From the NCBI RefSeq assembly GCF_037975245.1, contig NC_092568.1, forward strand, positions 1,490,001 through 1,554,000: DNA of 64,000 nt, in the 5' to 3' direction. The notes below the pieces were generated by a model. That model did no database searches. It worked only from the letters and a program-made list of their open reading frames with translations, and was not told the DNA's origin. A program made the translations under genes and the position numbers. Below are positions 1 to 10,744 of this stretch, one piece after another (the stretch's first letter is position 1; each line of letters starts with the position of its first letter). The DNA is from Apostichopus japonicus (Eukaryota > Echinodermata > Holothuroidea > Aspidochirotida > Stichopodidae).

Positions 1-411
1 GTCAAATAAGAATATTGTATTCAATGGATGTCATATATAAGAATATTGTATATACTCAACATATATAAGAATATTGTATAAATACTCAATGGATGTCATA
101 TATAAGAATATTGTATACTCAATGGATGTCATATATAAGAATATTGTATACTGAATGGATGTCATATATAAGAATATAGTCAACGGATATCATATATAAG
201 AATATTGTATAAATACACAATGGATACATATATAAGAATATTGTATAAATACTCAATGGATATCATATATAAGAATAATGTATAAATACTCAATGGATAC
301 ATATATAAGAATATTGTATAAATACTCAATGGATATCATATATAAGAATATTGTATATCTACTCAATGAATGTCAGTCAATAGTCCATTGTGTGCTTATT
401 CCTTTTCACAG
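1..411. repeat. AT-rich minisatellite in a MOCS1 intron
   Basis: About ten imperfect tandem copies of a roughly 37 bp unit built around ATAAGAATATTGTATAAATA and CTCAATGGATATCAT fill positions 1-370. The remaining 40 bases hold a pyrimidine stretch and the acceptor CTTTTCACAG that ends at 411. The stretch is therefore the 3' part of an intron whose 5' exon is outside the window. Short ORFs here are by-products of the repeat. Confidence 0.85.
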
Positions 412-661
412 ACCAGCTCGGTGTCGTCGTCGAGCCACCCACCACCGCCTGTTAAGGAAGGGATCTTGAGCCACCCACCACCGTCTGCTAAGGAGGGGAT
501 CTTGAGCCACCCACCACCGTCTGCTAAGGAGGGGATCTTGAGCCACCCACCACCGTCTGCTAAGGAGGGGATATTGCCATTCTCTGCATTCCTGACAGAT
601 TCATTTGGAAGGCAACATAACTACCTGAGAATCTCCCTGACAGAGAAATGTAATTTACGTT
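412..661 (+). CDS. MOCS1: MOCS1 exon with N-terminal repeat and first Fe-S cysteines
   Basis: The exon enters in phase 0 after CTTTTCACAG and leaves in phase 1 at T|GTAAGT. It encodes a serine-rich start, four copies of a 12-residue repeat ([12 protein letters not shown]), then [20 protein letters not shown] and LTEKCNLRC. The first two cluster cysteines are here; the last Cys codon is split with the next exon. It is an internal exon, since no start codon with a plausible context precedes it. Confidence 0.94.
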
Positions 662-3600
662 GTAAGTATACCGCAGACCACTGACCTTTATGTGTAATCT
701 ACAGAAGCTTGCATAAAGTCTGGGAAGATGTGGCAGAATTTAAAGGAATTTTGCCCGTAAACTGTCCTATAGCTAGATCAGATCCTGGTCATAGCCAGCA
801 TCAAGCTTAGAGGATCTGATACCGGCTCTGAATTACATTTAAACTACAGTCTTGATCTCAACGTCGAGATCAGATCCGGAGCTAGTGTAAAAACACCCTT
901 AGAGTTCAAATTTTGTATCGCCATAATGAATCAAATTTCATTTGCATATGTGTACCCTGGGAAATGGAAGGGTTAGTCTTACCTAAATCCAACAAGTTTT
1001 ACCTCATTTTGGATGCTAGTGTGGATGGAATTTTTTTTACTTTACTAGTAACTTTAGAAGAGCACTTTAGATGAGAAAACAGTGAACTGCTGCTGCTGTA
1101 CCTTACTTTACCTGTCCAGTGTTATATTCCACAATTTTACTGAGATCTAGATGTGTTGCTTTTAATAACTCCCTGACTTAATCCACTAGGTACGCCATGG
1201 CATTGGTTCACTATAAAGTCAGTACCTGCGCTAAAATAATATTGGTTTTTAGGTAGTTCAAATAATGAAGAAGCTGAAACGTGACTTGTTGCTGCTAGAT
1301 GGGGTCAAGTTATTATATATTTCATACTTATCTTACAGTATGTTGTATAAAACCTGACCAAGAACAATTTTATAAAGTAGATATAGTTTGCTTTGTGGTT
1401 TGACCTATAAGTGCTTCAACCTTTTTTGGTATTGTCCTTGTTCTGTTATCTCTTGTCTGTTTTTTCTTTTTTTTTTTAAATTGCAAAGGCAGGAATATGA
1501 TTATTTATTAGATGAATAAATTTATTTTTAGATTTGAATTTGTTTGCATTCCTTTATATTGTATTATATATCTGCAATTCAATTTGTAGCTATTCCAATA
1601 ACATCAAATTTAGTTGAAGCAATGAACCAAAGGCCATTGTTTTTTTCTTTTTTTCTGGCCTTACAGTACCTCAAGCTAAATATTGGTATGATCTGGTAAT
1701 TTTCAGATAATAACTGTCTGTGTTTTATTGTAAAACAATTAATGATTTAGATAACAACCATACTAAAATAATTTCATAGATACCTTGATCTTTTACACCC
1801 CCCCCCCCCCCAGTGTCCTACAGGCACTTTCCTATATTCTTTGTAAAGATTCCAATTAATTTGTGTAAGCATCCTTCCATTCTTTGCACAACTCTTGATT
1901 CTCCTGTGTATTCTTTAGCCTAGATTTTGTACTTTTGTCTCACAGATTGTTTATCCCACGTTGCATTTGCCAGCTCTTCCATATTTCCAACCTTGTTTTG
2001 CAGCAATCTCTGCTAGCTTACTACCCCATTTCTTTTGCCTAGCTTTCCCACCGCATTAGTCTTAATGTCCCAGATCTTTCACATTGTTGTAGTCACACAT
2101 GCTTTGCCTTGTAATCTAATTCTTTGCCTTAGATATCCCACCTTAATTTTGGTTTGCCCCTCCCTCAAACATCTGTCAATGGCAATACGGTACACTTACT
2201 TTTGAGTAATATTTTTGCAGTGATTGGGACCGTGTGTATTTTGTAAATGTTTTTTATCGACACTATTAGGTCAGTACTGCATGCCAGAAGAAGGAGTCCC
2301 TCTCACGCCCACTCAACGTCTTCTGTCCACAACAGAGATCATTCGACTGGCCAGCCTCTTTGTCCAGGAAGGGGTGGACAAGATCCGACTGACCGGGGGC
2401 GAACCGTTGGTTAGAAAAGATGTGACAGAAATAATTGGTGAGAATTTGAAAATATATTACAAAATAACCCTCCAAGAAAGTGAAAAAGATGACTGTTCTT
2501 ATTAAAGCCTAAGGAACTGAAAGAGTGTAGCAAACCGAAGCATAGCTTGATGGTACGTAATTGATGGAAGAATCCCATGCTCAGTGTCTCATCATTAGCA
2601 ATGGAAGATGTGAAACTGTGTTGCAAAATTTGAAACTTTGTGACCACTTCAAGATTACCTATCAGCCGATATATGTTACTGTAAGGATGTGAAACTATGC
2701 TGGCGCCAGCAGCCAAACAGCGCCCGTAGCTTCCCAACTGGTGTCCAAATAATCATGTCATAACTGATAGGCTAGGCGCAGCTCTTTCCAACTTAATGGC
2801 ACCCACAATTCTGACAAAATTCTTTTGTAAACTTTAACATGATCTTTAACTTACGAACCGTTTGTAATGCGTGATGTGAGCTATTTTAGTCTCGCACATA
2901 TAACCGAGCTGTATCTAAGCAGTACCATGCAGTTAAAAGGGCCATACAATTATGTCATACATTCCTGACAATCAGGATGGGAATTTGGCAAAAAAAGTTG
3001 GTAAGCATTTTTTCATTTTTTGATGAAATGTGCTTACCAACATGAGCCAAGATTTCTCAGTTGGAAAGCACAATTCATGAATCGGTAAGCACAGCACAAT
3101 GACCTGAACGCTGTTATCCTTTTGTGAAAACTTCCTGATTCGCGGCACAAGTGTACTTTATATCGAGCCGACAGCGGCGCAGATAATCCAGTCAATGCAT
3201 GTTCGATCGAAATAATTACAATCCCTGTCCATCATGTTGAACTCTCCGACCAGACAATACCGGGTCGAATACTCGACTTGGTATTAGTTATTCAAATACA
3301 TGATCAAAGGAAATGTATCGACTGGAGATCGTAAAAAAAACTCTGAAAATCAGTAGAGAAATTACCAATTGTGTACGAAAAGTAAGTTCGGTCCTTTCAA
3401 ATTTTACGAAAGATCCAGCAAACCACTTTCGAAAAATTCACGCAAAACTGGCATATCGTGCTACATGCAACTAATGTCATGTAAACAAGGCTCTAGTACA
3501 CCCATTTATGAATAAACCGTAAGACCACATCTGGTGTTAAGCGGGGGGGGGGGGGGAAGTATTTTCTAGAATTTCCAAAAATACGGAAAATATAATGTCC

Positions 3601-6600
3601 TACCATAGTTAAGTGTATAGCAAATTGCCTAACCACCTCGTCTGTTACGGATCTCACGTAACAACAAAAACACAACTAATTGTATTTTGCGAACTTGATG
3701 TTTTCTACAAGAACATAGAAATAATTTTAAGCATTAGTTAATCATGCCGTGTGGCCTAAAACATATTTTATTACAAGGTTTACTTTCACAAAGATGGCCA
3801 TAGCTTGATATCTTGTGCTGCGTGTATGAACTGTGCCTCGTGTATCATGGGGAATACTCCATGAAACGTTTCTTGGAAACGTGCCAGTGAAAAATGTTAA
3901 CAAACAGGTGTTAGACAGGGGATGAGCGCACAGTTGTTTGGCAGGGTACCTGGGAAAATTCTGAGCACATGTACAGTATGAACTAGTTTATGTGTGAAGT
4001 TGGAATAATTTGCGATGCATACACAGTTAGTCGTAGGTATTGTGACGGTCCAGGCACGATCGCTGAGCTAGCAGCCAGCTGTGTGCGGCCTGTTCGTTGG
4101 TGCTTTTTTCTAGCTGCGCGACAAATTAATCCTCCGTAACTAAGAAGCAGATTGCAGGTAAGCCTACTACAGTCCGATGCAGTCACTTACGGTCAGAATT
4201 TTTGGTACGCTCATTACAAGGGTGTGTAGTACTAGGCCCATTTGATTTTCTTATTTTGGTAAGCCATATTTTCATTCCAGTACGCTAGCGTACCGTAAAA
4301 TTCCCACCCTGCTGACAATATGATTGGTCGATTGTGATCGGGTAAATGAGCCGTGTTGTGGTGCTAACTGTATTTTCCCAGCGTTTGGTAAATGGCCACA
4401 ATGAAAAAAATACCTAACGAAACGTGAAAAATGTTGAGTTGGTTAGGTTTTCACTGTGACTTACACTTTTAATGATAGGATAGAACTTGGTTTGATAACA
4501 CAAAAATAGTGAATAAGGAAAAAGTTTCGTGACAGCATACAAATCCACAAGAGGTGGCCAAACATCTCAGTGATGATTGTTTAGGATGTTTTCTACATGA
4601 TTGTTGTTATTTTTCACACAATGTACAAAATTTGAGGAGTTTTGAAACACTTTTGCTGTCCTTTGATATGTTCAACCTACACACATATGCCTTTAAATTA
4701 CACACTGGCTCCTGGTCCCTGCCAAGTGACTCCTAGGTCTACCTGTAAGCGAGGAGCCACTTTTCCCAGAAAGTGGTTCCTAGACTCCAAAAGCTTCTAT
4801 TTCACCCATGTGTGTAGTACTTTACTCTTACTATGATTATTTACCAAGACTTTGATGGAATGCTTGCTAAGAAGTATAGTTCCTTCTCCGTATTCCACGG
4901 TACTTACGACATATTAAAATTAGTTCTGTGCTTGAAATCACCTCTTTAACAGAGACAGTTTTTGGAAACAGTCAGAGTGTATCATTTTCTTCTTAGCTTT
5001 GACATCATTTAATTAAACTTCAGAATTTTTCAGACAATTTTGACAACATTGATCATTTTCAGGAGAGCTAAAGAAATTGGAAGGGTTGAAGACTATCTCA
5101 ATGACAACCAATGGGATTACCTTGGCCAAGAAATTACCAGTTTTGAAAGATGCTGGACTTGACAGCATCAATATCAGCCTTGATACACTAGAACCTGCAA
5201 AGTTTGAATTCATAACCAGAAGAAAAGGTGAGTGAAGCATTGAATTTACATATTGTAGAGTCCAATATTTGCCAAAGCGCCTGTTGAATTCTTTCAGCAA
5301 TATTAATTATTACAGCAACCAGTAGTTTTCAAAATTGCCTACTGAGGGGTGAAGGAGTGAGGGTGGTCAGTATTTAGAACATCGCCAATACTGGGCAGCC
5401 TACTTGTATTTGTACTTGACCTCATTCTTAGAGGATTGTATTTGTACTCGTCTTCATGCTTAGAGGATTTACATATGTACTTGTACTCATGCTTAGAGAA
5501 TTGTATTTGTATTTGAAGCCTAGTGAGTGGAGTCATAATCACATAGGTGTTGTACTTTTAATGCAATTGTATGGGTGTTTAAATTGATAACACATATATT
5601 GATAAAAATATATGAAGGGAAGAAAGGGTAGAGAAGATACTTTGTTGCTAAGACAACAAGCTGCTTTAAGTGATATTTCTCCTCTCATTACAGGTTATAA
5701 ACATGTCATGAGAAGTATAGACAAAGCCCTGGATATGAACTTTAAACCCTTAAAGCTCAATTGTGTGATCATGAAAGGACTCAATGACGATGAAATCTGC
5801 GATTTTGTTGAATTCACAAAGCATAAGGTGGGTCATTGCTTACAGCTTCTAGATGTTGTTTCTTTCTCGGTCTTCAATGAGAACTCATATTTATAGTTCC
5901 TTTGTGGGAAATCTTATATGAATTTCGAACAAATTGGTAGAAAGGTGTGAAATTTGTCACCAATGTAAAGGTTGGTGGTATGAGTGGGGGGGGGGGGGGG
6001 CAGTGGAGCCTGAGGACTCACTTTGCTTGCTTTTGGGCCCATCTAATCATTGGCTCCCATTAACCTTTACCCCACTGTTGGCAATGGGTCCTGTTAAATA
6101 GGGTTTACACTGAAGAAGACAGGTTAACTTATATGGAATTAAAGCAATTTTTTTTTTTTTTTTTTGCATTGATTTCAATACTGTGCAATAAAATAAAGTA
6201 GAAGAAGAGGTTGGTGCAACTGGATCGTAAAGCTATCAAAATACAATTTCTTTTCAGTGAATAAAAGTCGATAAGTAAAGGGTAGTTTTGTTTTTAATCT
6301 TGAACTGTGTACGTACAAAGTATTGTGTATACAATTTTCCATCGCACAGGGAAAAATAGTACTACAGTTTTTATACCACATTTCGCAGGCCATCGATGTG
6401 AGGTTTATCGAGTACATGCCTTTTGATGGAAACAAGTGGAAGGACTCAAAATTGGTCAGTTTTGATAAAATGATCTCAGACATAAAGACAAGATGGCCGG
6501 ACATTCAGAGAATTTCAGATCAGCCAAATGATACCTCAAGGGTAAGTAAGATCCTAGTTGCAGAATAATCAAACTCTCATATAACTAGTACATAAATCAA

Positions 6601-9600
6601 AAGAGCAAAGAACTCACCAAAAATTGAAAACAAAATTCCTGAAAGTTTCTCTTGAAATGCCTTCCCAGCAGCTTTCAAGGTTGTTTCAAATTAAATTGGG
6701 GTGTGGTCCCTGTGTGCATGGTATCCAAGGTACTATGGCTTCTGACCGGACATTGACAAGTTGGATCAAACCAAAATGGCACTCTCCAGCTACGCCTCAA
6801 ATCGACAGACGGCGCAGTCAGATTGGTCGTATCTAGTTCCACAGAACTTGACATGCTGCAGTCGCTGACTGTACATCATAACTTTACCATGACAATTTCA
6901 TTTGTTACCGTGCAAGATGAGATCTTTTTTTTAAATTTCAGGTCAAACTACTTGTTTTAAGCACCTTTTATGTTTTTCTAAAGCCTGTTTTTTTTCATTC
7001 AGCCAAACTGCACAAGTGGAACCTTGAACTAGTGTAACACCCAGCGCATTAAACACTCGATAAGTGTCCTTTATCTGCTGGTCTTTAAACTTGCTTGTGG
7101 CCCTCGTTTTCACCTTGATGGTGTTATTGTTGACAAAAGTAATTTTAATTTTCAAGAATTTTTTTTCATCTGAGTCCTACTATAAAAATTAAGGGTTTTG
7201 TTTTGTGCAACTAGCAGCATATTAAATCGAATAGCCGGGAATATATTTATAAATAATTTTCTGTGCATATGCTGCATGGAATACAAATATCAGCCTACCT
7301 GCATAAATTACTTATCTGATTCATTCTTGGCAGGCCTTCCGAGTCCCTGGATTTGCAGGACAAGTAGGTTTCGTCGCCTCAATGACCAAACCATTCTGTG
7401 GAACCTGCAACAGAGTGAGACTGACAGCCGATGGCAACTTAAAGGTCAGTCTTAAATTAGCTGATATATCAATGAATTCAATATTAAGTGCTCTGTAAAG
7501 TAACGTAGGGCTTGTACTATTTACAATCATTATCTGGGTCGTTGCGGGTTTAAAGAGCAGAATTTAAATTTTCAGAACCTTTTCACAAGGGTCTTCAAAT
7601 TTGGTTCTATTTTATAGTTAGATAGACTTCTGTTACAGGCATGGGGTTAATTATGGGGTTATTTGTGGGGTTAATTATTTATAAGAATAATTCTTCAAAG
7701 GGTTTATCAGATTTGGACAGTTTGTGTTGCCACCATTTTCTTTTTTAAACTACACTTTGGTTTTGTAGAAAATTGATTTGCAAGTTTGTTATTTCTTCAC
7801 ACCAAATATTCAGGTTTTGAAAGGAATAATGTAGTTTTCCAATCTTGTGTAGCAGTTTGAACTCTCTGAAGTGTGTCTGATTTAAAGTATCACGGTTTCT
7901 GTGTACAAGTCTTTACTTTGTATATGTATACAATTTGCCCACATTGTATAACACTTTATGATGCAGTGATCGGATAAACTATTCCCTGGTGTGTGATCAC
8001 CACGTTTTGTCACTCTGCTGGGCCTAGTCAAGAACATATTTATAACAAAAATTTTGCAAGCGTATTTACATGCAAGCGTTACATGGGTGTTTTGCCTGGC
8101 AATTATCTTTGTATTACCTTGTTTTACAAACTGAATGGGCAACTTTGAATCTTTGTTTGGTATTTCTTGAAAACACATTCAGTCGTGTGACTCAAGGGAA
8201 CTAATGCAGACTGTAAATTTACATGACCATATTGAACCAACCTGGGTATTGCTTGGTTATGTTTCAGGTCTGTCTGTTCGGCAATGCGGAGGTGTCCCTC
8301 AGAGATGTTCTTCGTAGCGGTGCGTCGGACCAGGAGCTGCTTGAAATTATTGGCGCTGCTGTTAACCGGAAGAAAAAGCAGCATGCAGGTATCAGTTGGT
8401 TTTCTACTTTTATTCAGCATGTGCATAGAGTGAAGGTCTAATCTGTATGAAAGATATAATAGTGTCAATATTAATGTATTTATGTACAGTTGTTATAATG
8501 GCAATATCTCTTCAGTGGTATGTCCGATTTAGTTCATACTTTGCATGTTGATGTCAGTTGATAATAGGTACATGGTCATATAATCAAGAATTTACATCCT
8601 CATTATTATTCATGAATGGGCATGGGCTAGGGGTGTTATCACAGTGAAAAGCTTGTAAACATGATATCTCAAGAAGCACAAGTTTGAGTCAATGTCATGC
8701 TTGGTAGGTAGATGTCCGTTAATGTGCCTTATTGTGTGTGGTTCCCATTGCATGAATATTAATGAGTGGGCCGGCTTAACAAAATATGTTTAAAATGTCA
8801 ATATCTCTTCAATAGTGTATCTGATTTTAGTTCATATTTGGTATGGTGATGTAACTACATAGTAAGTATGTGCTCTTTGCAACAACAGTATTTACCTCAT
8901 TAATATTCATGAGTTGGGGGTTTAATGGTAAATAGTCAATAACAGCTTGTAAACACGATATCTCATGAACCATAAGTTCAATCAATGTCATACTTGGTAG
9001 ATAGATGCCCCATGATTGAAATTGATGGAGGTCAACAGGTGTCAAAAGCTTGGAATCCTTTTAAACACGATAATACCAAAAATCAAACTACAATAAATCT
9101 TTCAATTCTCCAATGGTACAATTTTCTTTTGGTGAACATAGTTTGTTCGTATTTCAGTTCAGTTTTGTGAAGGGGCTTTAACAAAGTTCAGTTTTGTGAA
9201 GTCTTTAACAGAACATACAGTCATTTAGGAAAGTTAAAAGGAAAGTTTATATGTAGTAATGCTTTAAGCACACTCAAGCACACTCAGTTTCATCCTCTGA
9301 TGGAAAAATTGGCTCAAGGGGTCAAAAGGATATATCTCAATTGGCCTCCAATTGGCTATTTTTGTTTTGTGATTTATACCAGGTGACTTGTAAAAGGTTT
9401 GTAAACATGATCACTTAGTGTTAATAAGTTGGATGGACTCCAAACTTGGCATATACATGTATGCAACATAGTGAGTTCTTGGCTGCTATTGTTTTTGGCT
9501 GGGATCAAAGGTCATACTAGGTCACCAGAGGTCAAACTATGGAAACATTGTGAATATTATATCTCAAGTGGAGAGGCTTTGATGAATCTTATGCTTGGCA

Positions 9601-9994
9601 TGTTGATGTCAAATGTGAATTCTCCAGTGCTATAATTTTCTTTTGGTGCACATAGTTTATTCAAATTCAGTTCAGATTAGTTTTGTGAAGGGGCTCTATA
9701 ATTCTTCAACAAAACATACAGTCATCCAGGAAATGAAATTTGCTTCAATCTGTTGATAATCTTTAACAGACTCATTAAGACACTTAGCAGGCCGTTATCT
9801 GTTTTCACCCTCTGAGTTTTAAGGAGTCAACAGGTTATCTCAAATGGACTCAAACTTAGCCATATTCTTTATGATTTATACTTTGTGACTTTTGTTTTGG
9901 CTAAGTTGTGAAAATATTTCACAGTGTATAAACAATGTCATGTAGACCTCTCATTCATTAATAATAACTACTAAAGGTGGCAGAGCTTAGTTTA

Positions 9995-10065
<71 letters not shown>

Positions 10066-10744
10066 ATATTTGTCTATATTGCACATGGGAAGACTGTTCT
10101 TTCTGGATTTTGAAACATTTTTGAATAAAAATTCTTTACTGTAAAATCCTTACCAGTGAATGAAATGGTTGAAGCCCACAAGGGAGTGCTACAAATAAGA
10201 GCTGGAAATTCCTGATCTTTTCTTGTTGTCACTTAATTCTTTAAAAAAAAAAAATCACTCACTTGCTCCACATTAGTCAGATAGTTATTTGAAAGTATAT
10301 TGCAAGGAATCACTCCAGCCTATTGGCTTTCTAGTTTAAAATGGATATTGTGTTGAATGTGATCTATGGGTGCTCTATTGCTCATATGAAGAAAACAAAT
10401 TTAAAAAACATTTCCTTGTTGATTTAACAGAATTTGATAAAACCATGGAATAATAATTGATTGTTATTTATAACTGGATTGAATACTGGATTGAGAATAC
10501 TGGATTGAATACCCAGTGTCATCATCCAATCAGCCGTCAAGGAGCATCGTTTGACATAACTGTTTTTCAAATGTAAATTGAAATAGCCGTTGAAACATTA
10601 TCCCGTATTCTTTTCTTAGTCTCTCTCTCTCTCTTTTTTGTCCTATTTGTGACCTGTTTAACTTTCTTGTCTTCTTTACCTGCCGCAGGTATGTTTAACA
10701 TCTCACAGATGAAGAACAGACCAATGATTCTGATCGGTGGGTGA
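412..10744 (+). CDS. MOCS1: MOCS1A, GTP 3',8-cyclase half of MOCS1 (exons 1-8 in window, 5' partial)
   Basis: This spliced reading frame encodes the MoaA-like radical-SAM enzyme. With MOCS1B it converts GTP to cyclic pyranopterin monophosphate, the first step of molybdenum cofactor synthesis, in the mitochondrial matrix. Exons are 412-661, 2270-2437, 5063-5227, 5694-5827, 6389-6541, 7334-7444, 8268-8388 and 10689-10744; all phases agree. Visible motifs are the N-terminal cluster CNLRCQYC, the SAM-binding LTGGEPL, the conserved [18 protein letters not shown], and the C-terminal cluster [10 protein letters not shown] followed by a third cysteine 13 residues after the second. The C-terminus is MILIGG-stop; the terminal Gly-Gly is known to be needed for human MOCS1A activity. 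Transit peptide exon(s) lie upstream of base 1. The N-terminal part carries an unusual 12-residue tandem repeat. Confidence 0.96.
433..576 (+). repeat. Coding minisatellite, 36 bp x 4
   Basis: Units at 433-468, 469-504, 505-540 and 541-576 each encode a 12-residue peptide of the type [12 protein letters not shown]. The first unit is slightly diverged (PPVKEG); units 2 and 3 look identical and unit 4 has one change. The 36 bp period preserves frame, so copy-number change would lengthen or shorten the MOCS1A N-terminal extension without disrupting the enzyme domain. Confidence 0.95.
662..2269 (+). other. MOCS1 intron
   Basis: The intron runs from donor GTAAGT to acceptor ATTAG at 2265-2269. 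It is AT-rich, with a poly-C run near 1797-1812 and T-rich stretches. I see no exon, RNA gene or clear mobile element in it. Confidence 0.8.
2270..2437 (+). CDS. MOCS1: MOCS1 exon with SAM-binding motif
   Basis: Phase 1 in and phase 1 out. The first codons complete [10 protein letters not shown], supplying the third cysteine of the N-terminal 4Fe-4S cluster. The exon then encodes helix residues and [19 protein letters not shown], the glycine-rich strand that contacts S-adenosylmethionine in radical-SAM enzymes. The donor is GTGAGA. Confidence 0.95.
2438..5062 (+). other. MOCS1 intron containing a hAT-like element
   Basis: Donor GTGAGA at 2438, acceptor TTTTCAG ending at 5062. Its middle is occupied by the 1.34 kb hAT-like element at 2973-4311. 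The rest is unremarkable AT-rich sequence; the ORFs around 4554-4836 do not resemble proteins. Confidence 0.8.
2973..4311. mobile_element. hAT-like nonautonomous DNA transposon
   Basis: The left end begins CAGGATGGGAATTT and the right end, read inward on the other strand, begins CAGGGTGGGAATTT. The direct 8 bp repeat CTGACAAT lies at 2965-2972 and 4312-4319. An 8 bp target duplication with CAG-type termini fits the hAT superfamily. At 1,339 bp and with no transposase-like ORF it should be nonautonomous. Near the left end, 2997-3041 forms an 18-19 bp stem hairpin starting GTTGGTAAGCA. Positions 3541-3556 hold a long G run. Confidence 0.8.
5063..5227 (+). CDS. MOCS1: MOCS1 exon, MoaA barrel segment
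   Basis: Phase 1 in and out. It encodes [19 protein letters not shown], then a helix and [20 protein letters not shown]. The MTTNG and NISLDTL strands are conserved core elements of the MoaA TIM-like barrel. The donor is GTGAGT. Confidence 0.95.
5228..5693 (+). other. MOCS1 intron with short tandem repeat
   Basis: Positions about 5398-5525 contain three imperfect copies of a roughly 38 bp unit with TTGTATTTGTACTC and GCTTAGAG. The acceptor is CATTACAG. Nothing else is recognisable. Confidence 0.7.
5694..5827 (+). CDS. MOCS1: MOCS1 exon, MoaA barrel segment
   Basis: Phase 1 in, phase 0 out. It encodes [19 protein letters not shown], then [19 protein letters not shown] and VEFTKHK. The [12 protein letters not shown] strand-loop is a strongly conserved MoaA block. 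The donor is GTGGGT. Confidence 0.95.
5828..6388 (+). other. MOCS1 intron
   Basis: It contains a G run near 5988-6000 and a T run near 6150-6165, and ends with ATTTCGCAG. No further feature is visible. Confidence 0.75.
6389..6541 (+). CDS. MOCS1: MOCS1 exon with [12 protein letters not shown]
   Basis: Phase 0 to phase 0, 51 codons. It encodes [20 protein letters not shown], the metazoan MOCS1A signature, and an adjacent helical stretch. The donor is GTAAGT. Confidence 0.95.
6542..7333 (+). other. MOCS1 intron
   Basis: This ordinary intron runs from GTAAGT to CTTGGCAG. No repeat with clear borders and no extra exon was found; the several short ORFs have no recognisable content. Confidence 0.7.
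7334..7444 (+). CDS. MOCS1: MOCS1 exon with C-terminal Fe-S cluster cysteines
   Basis: Phase 0 to phase 0, 37 codons. It encodes [37 protein letters not shown]. The two cysteines and the following arginines match the MoaA site that holds the second 4Fe-4S cluster and binds GTP. The donor is GTCAGT. Confidence 0.96.
7445..8267 (+). other. MOCS1 intron
   Basis: AT-rich, ending TATGTTTCAG. No exon, RNA gene or bordered element is visible. Confidence 0.7.
8268..8388 (+). CDS. MOCS1: MOCS1 exon with third C-terminal cluster cysteine
   Basis: Phase 0 in, phase 1 out. It encodes [19 protein letters not shown], then a helix and [15 protein letters not shown]. The cysteine in VCLFG is the last ligand of the second cluster. 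The donor is GTATCA, weaker than its neighbours. Confidence 0.95.
8389..10688 (+). other. MOCS1 intron with old dispersed repeats and a TA microsatellite
   Basis: Between 8500 and 9700 similar blocks recur. CAATATCTCTTCA followed by TTAGTTCATA appears at about 8502 and 8799. A GTAAACA(T/C)GATATCTCA block appears at about 8656 and 8949, with a more diverged relative near 9400. These look like degraded repeats of a roughly 290 bp unit. A (TA)n tract lies at 9997-10063. The acceptor is TGCCGCAG. Confidence 0.65.
9997..10063. repeat. (TA)n microsatellite
   Basis: This is an uninterrupted run of TA dinucleotides inside a MOCS1 intron. Confidence 0.95.
10689..10744 (+). CDS. MOCS1: MOCS1A terminal exon with Gly-Gly-stop
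   Basis: Phase 1 in. It encodes [17 protein letters not shown] and then TGA at 10742-10744. This form gives active MOCS1A with a free C-terminal double glycine. A donor GTGGGT begins at 10737, inside the first glycine codon, so the exon can instead end at 10736 in phase 1. That splices in frame to 13083, removing the stop and the double glycine. Confidence 0.93.
10737..10742 (+). promoter_or_regulatory. MOCS1: Alternative splice donor deciding MOCS1A versus MOCS1AB
   Basis: GTGGGT follows ATCG at 10733-10736. Using it joins a phase-1 end to the phase-1 acceptor at 13083 and continues as I-G-L-P-S-S. Not using it reads GGT GGG TGA. A second GT at 10741 (GTGAAG) is possible but would give phase 2 and does not fit exon 9. 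Alternative splicing that removes the MOCS1A stop is established for human MOCS1. Confidence 0.75.
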
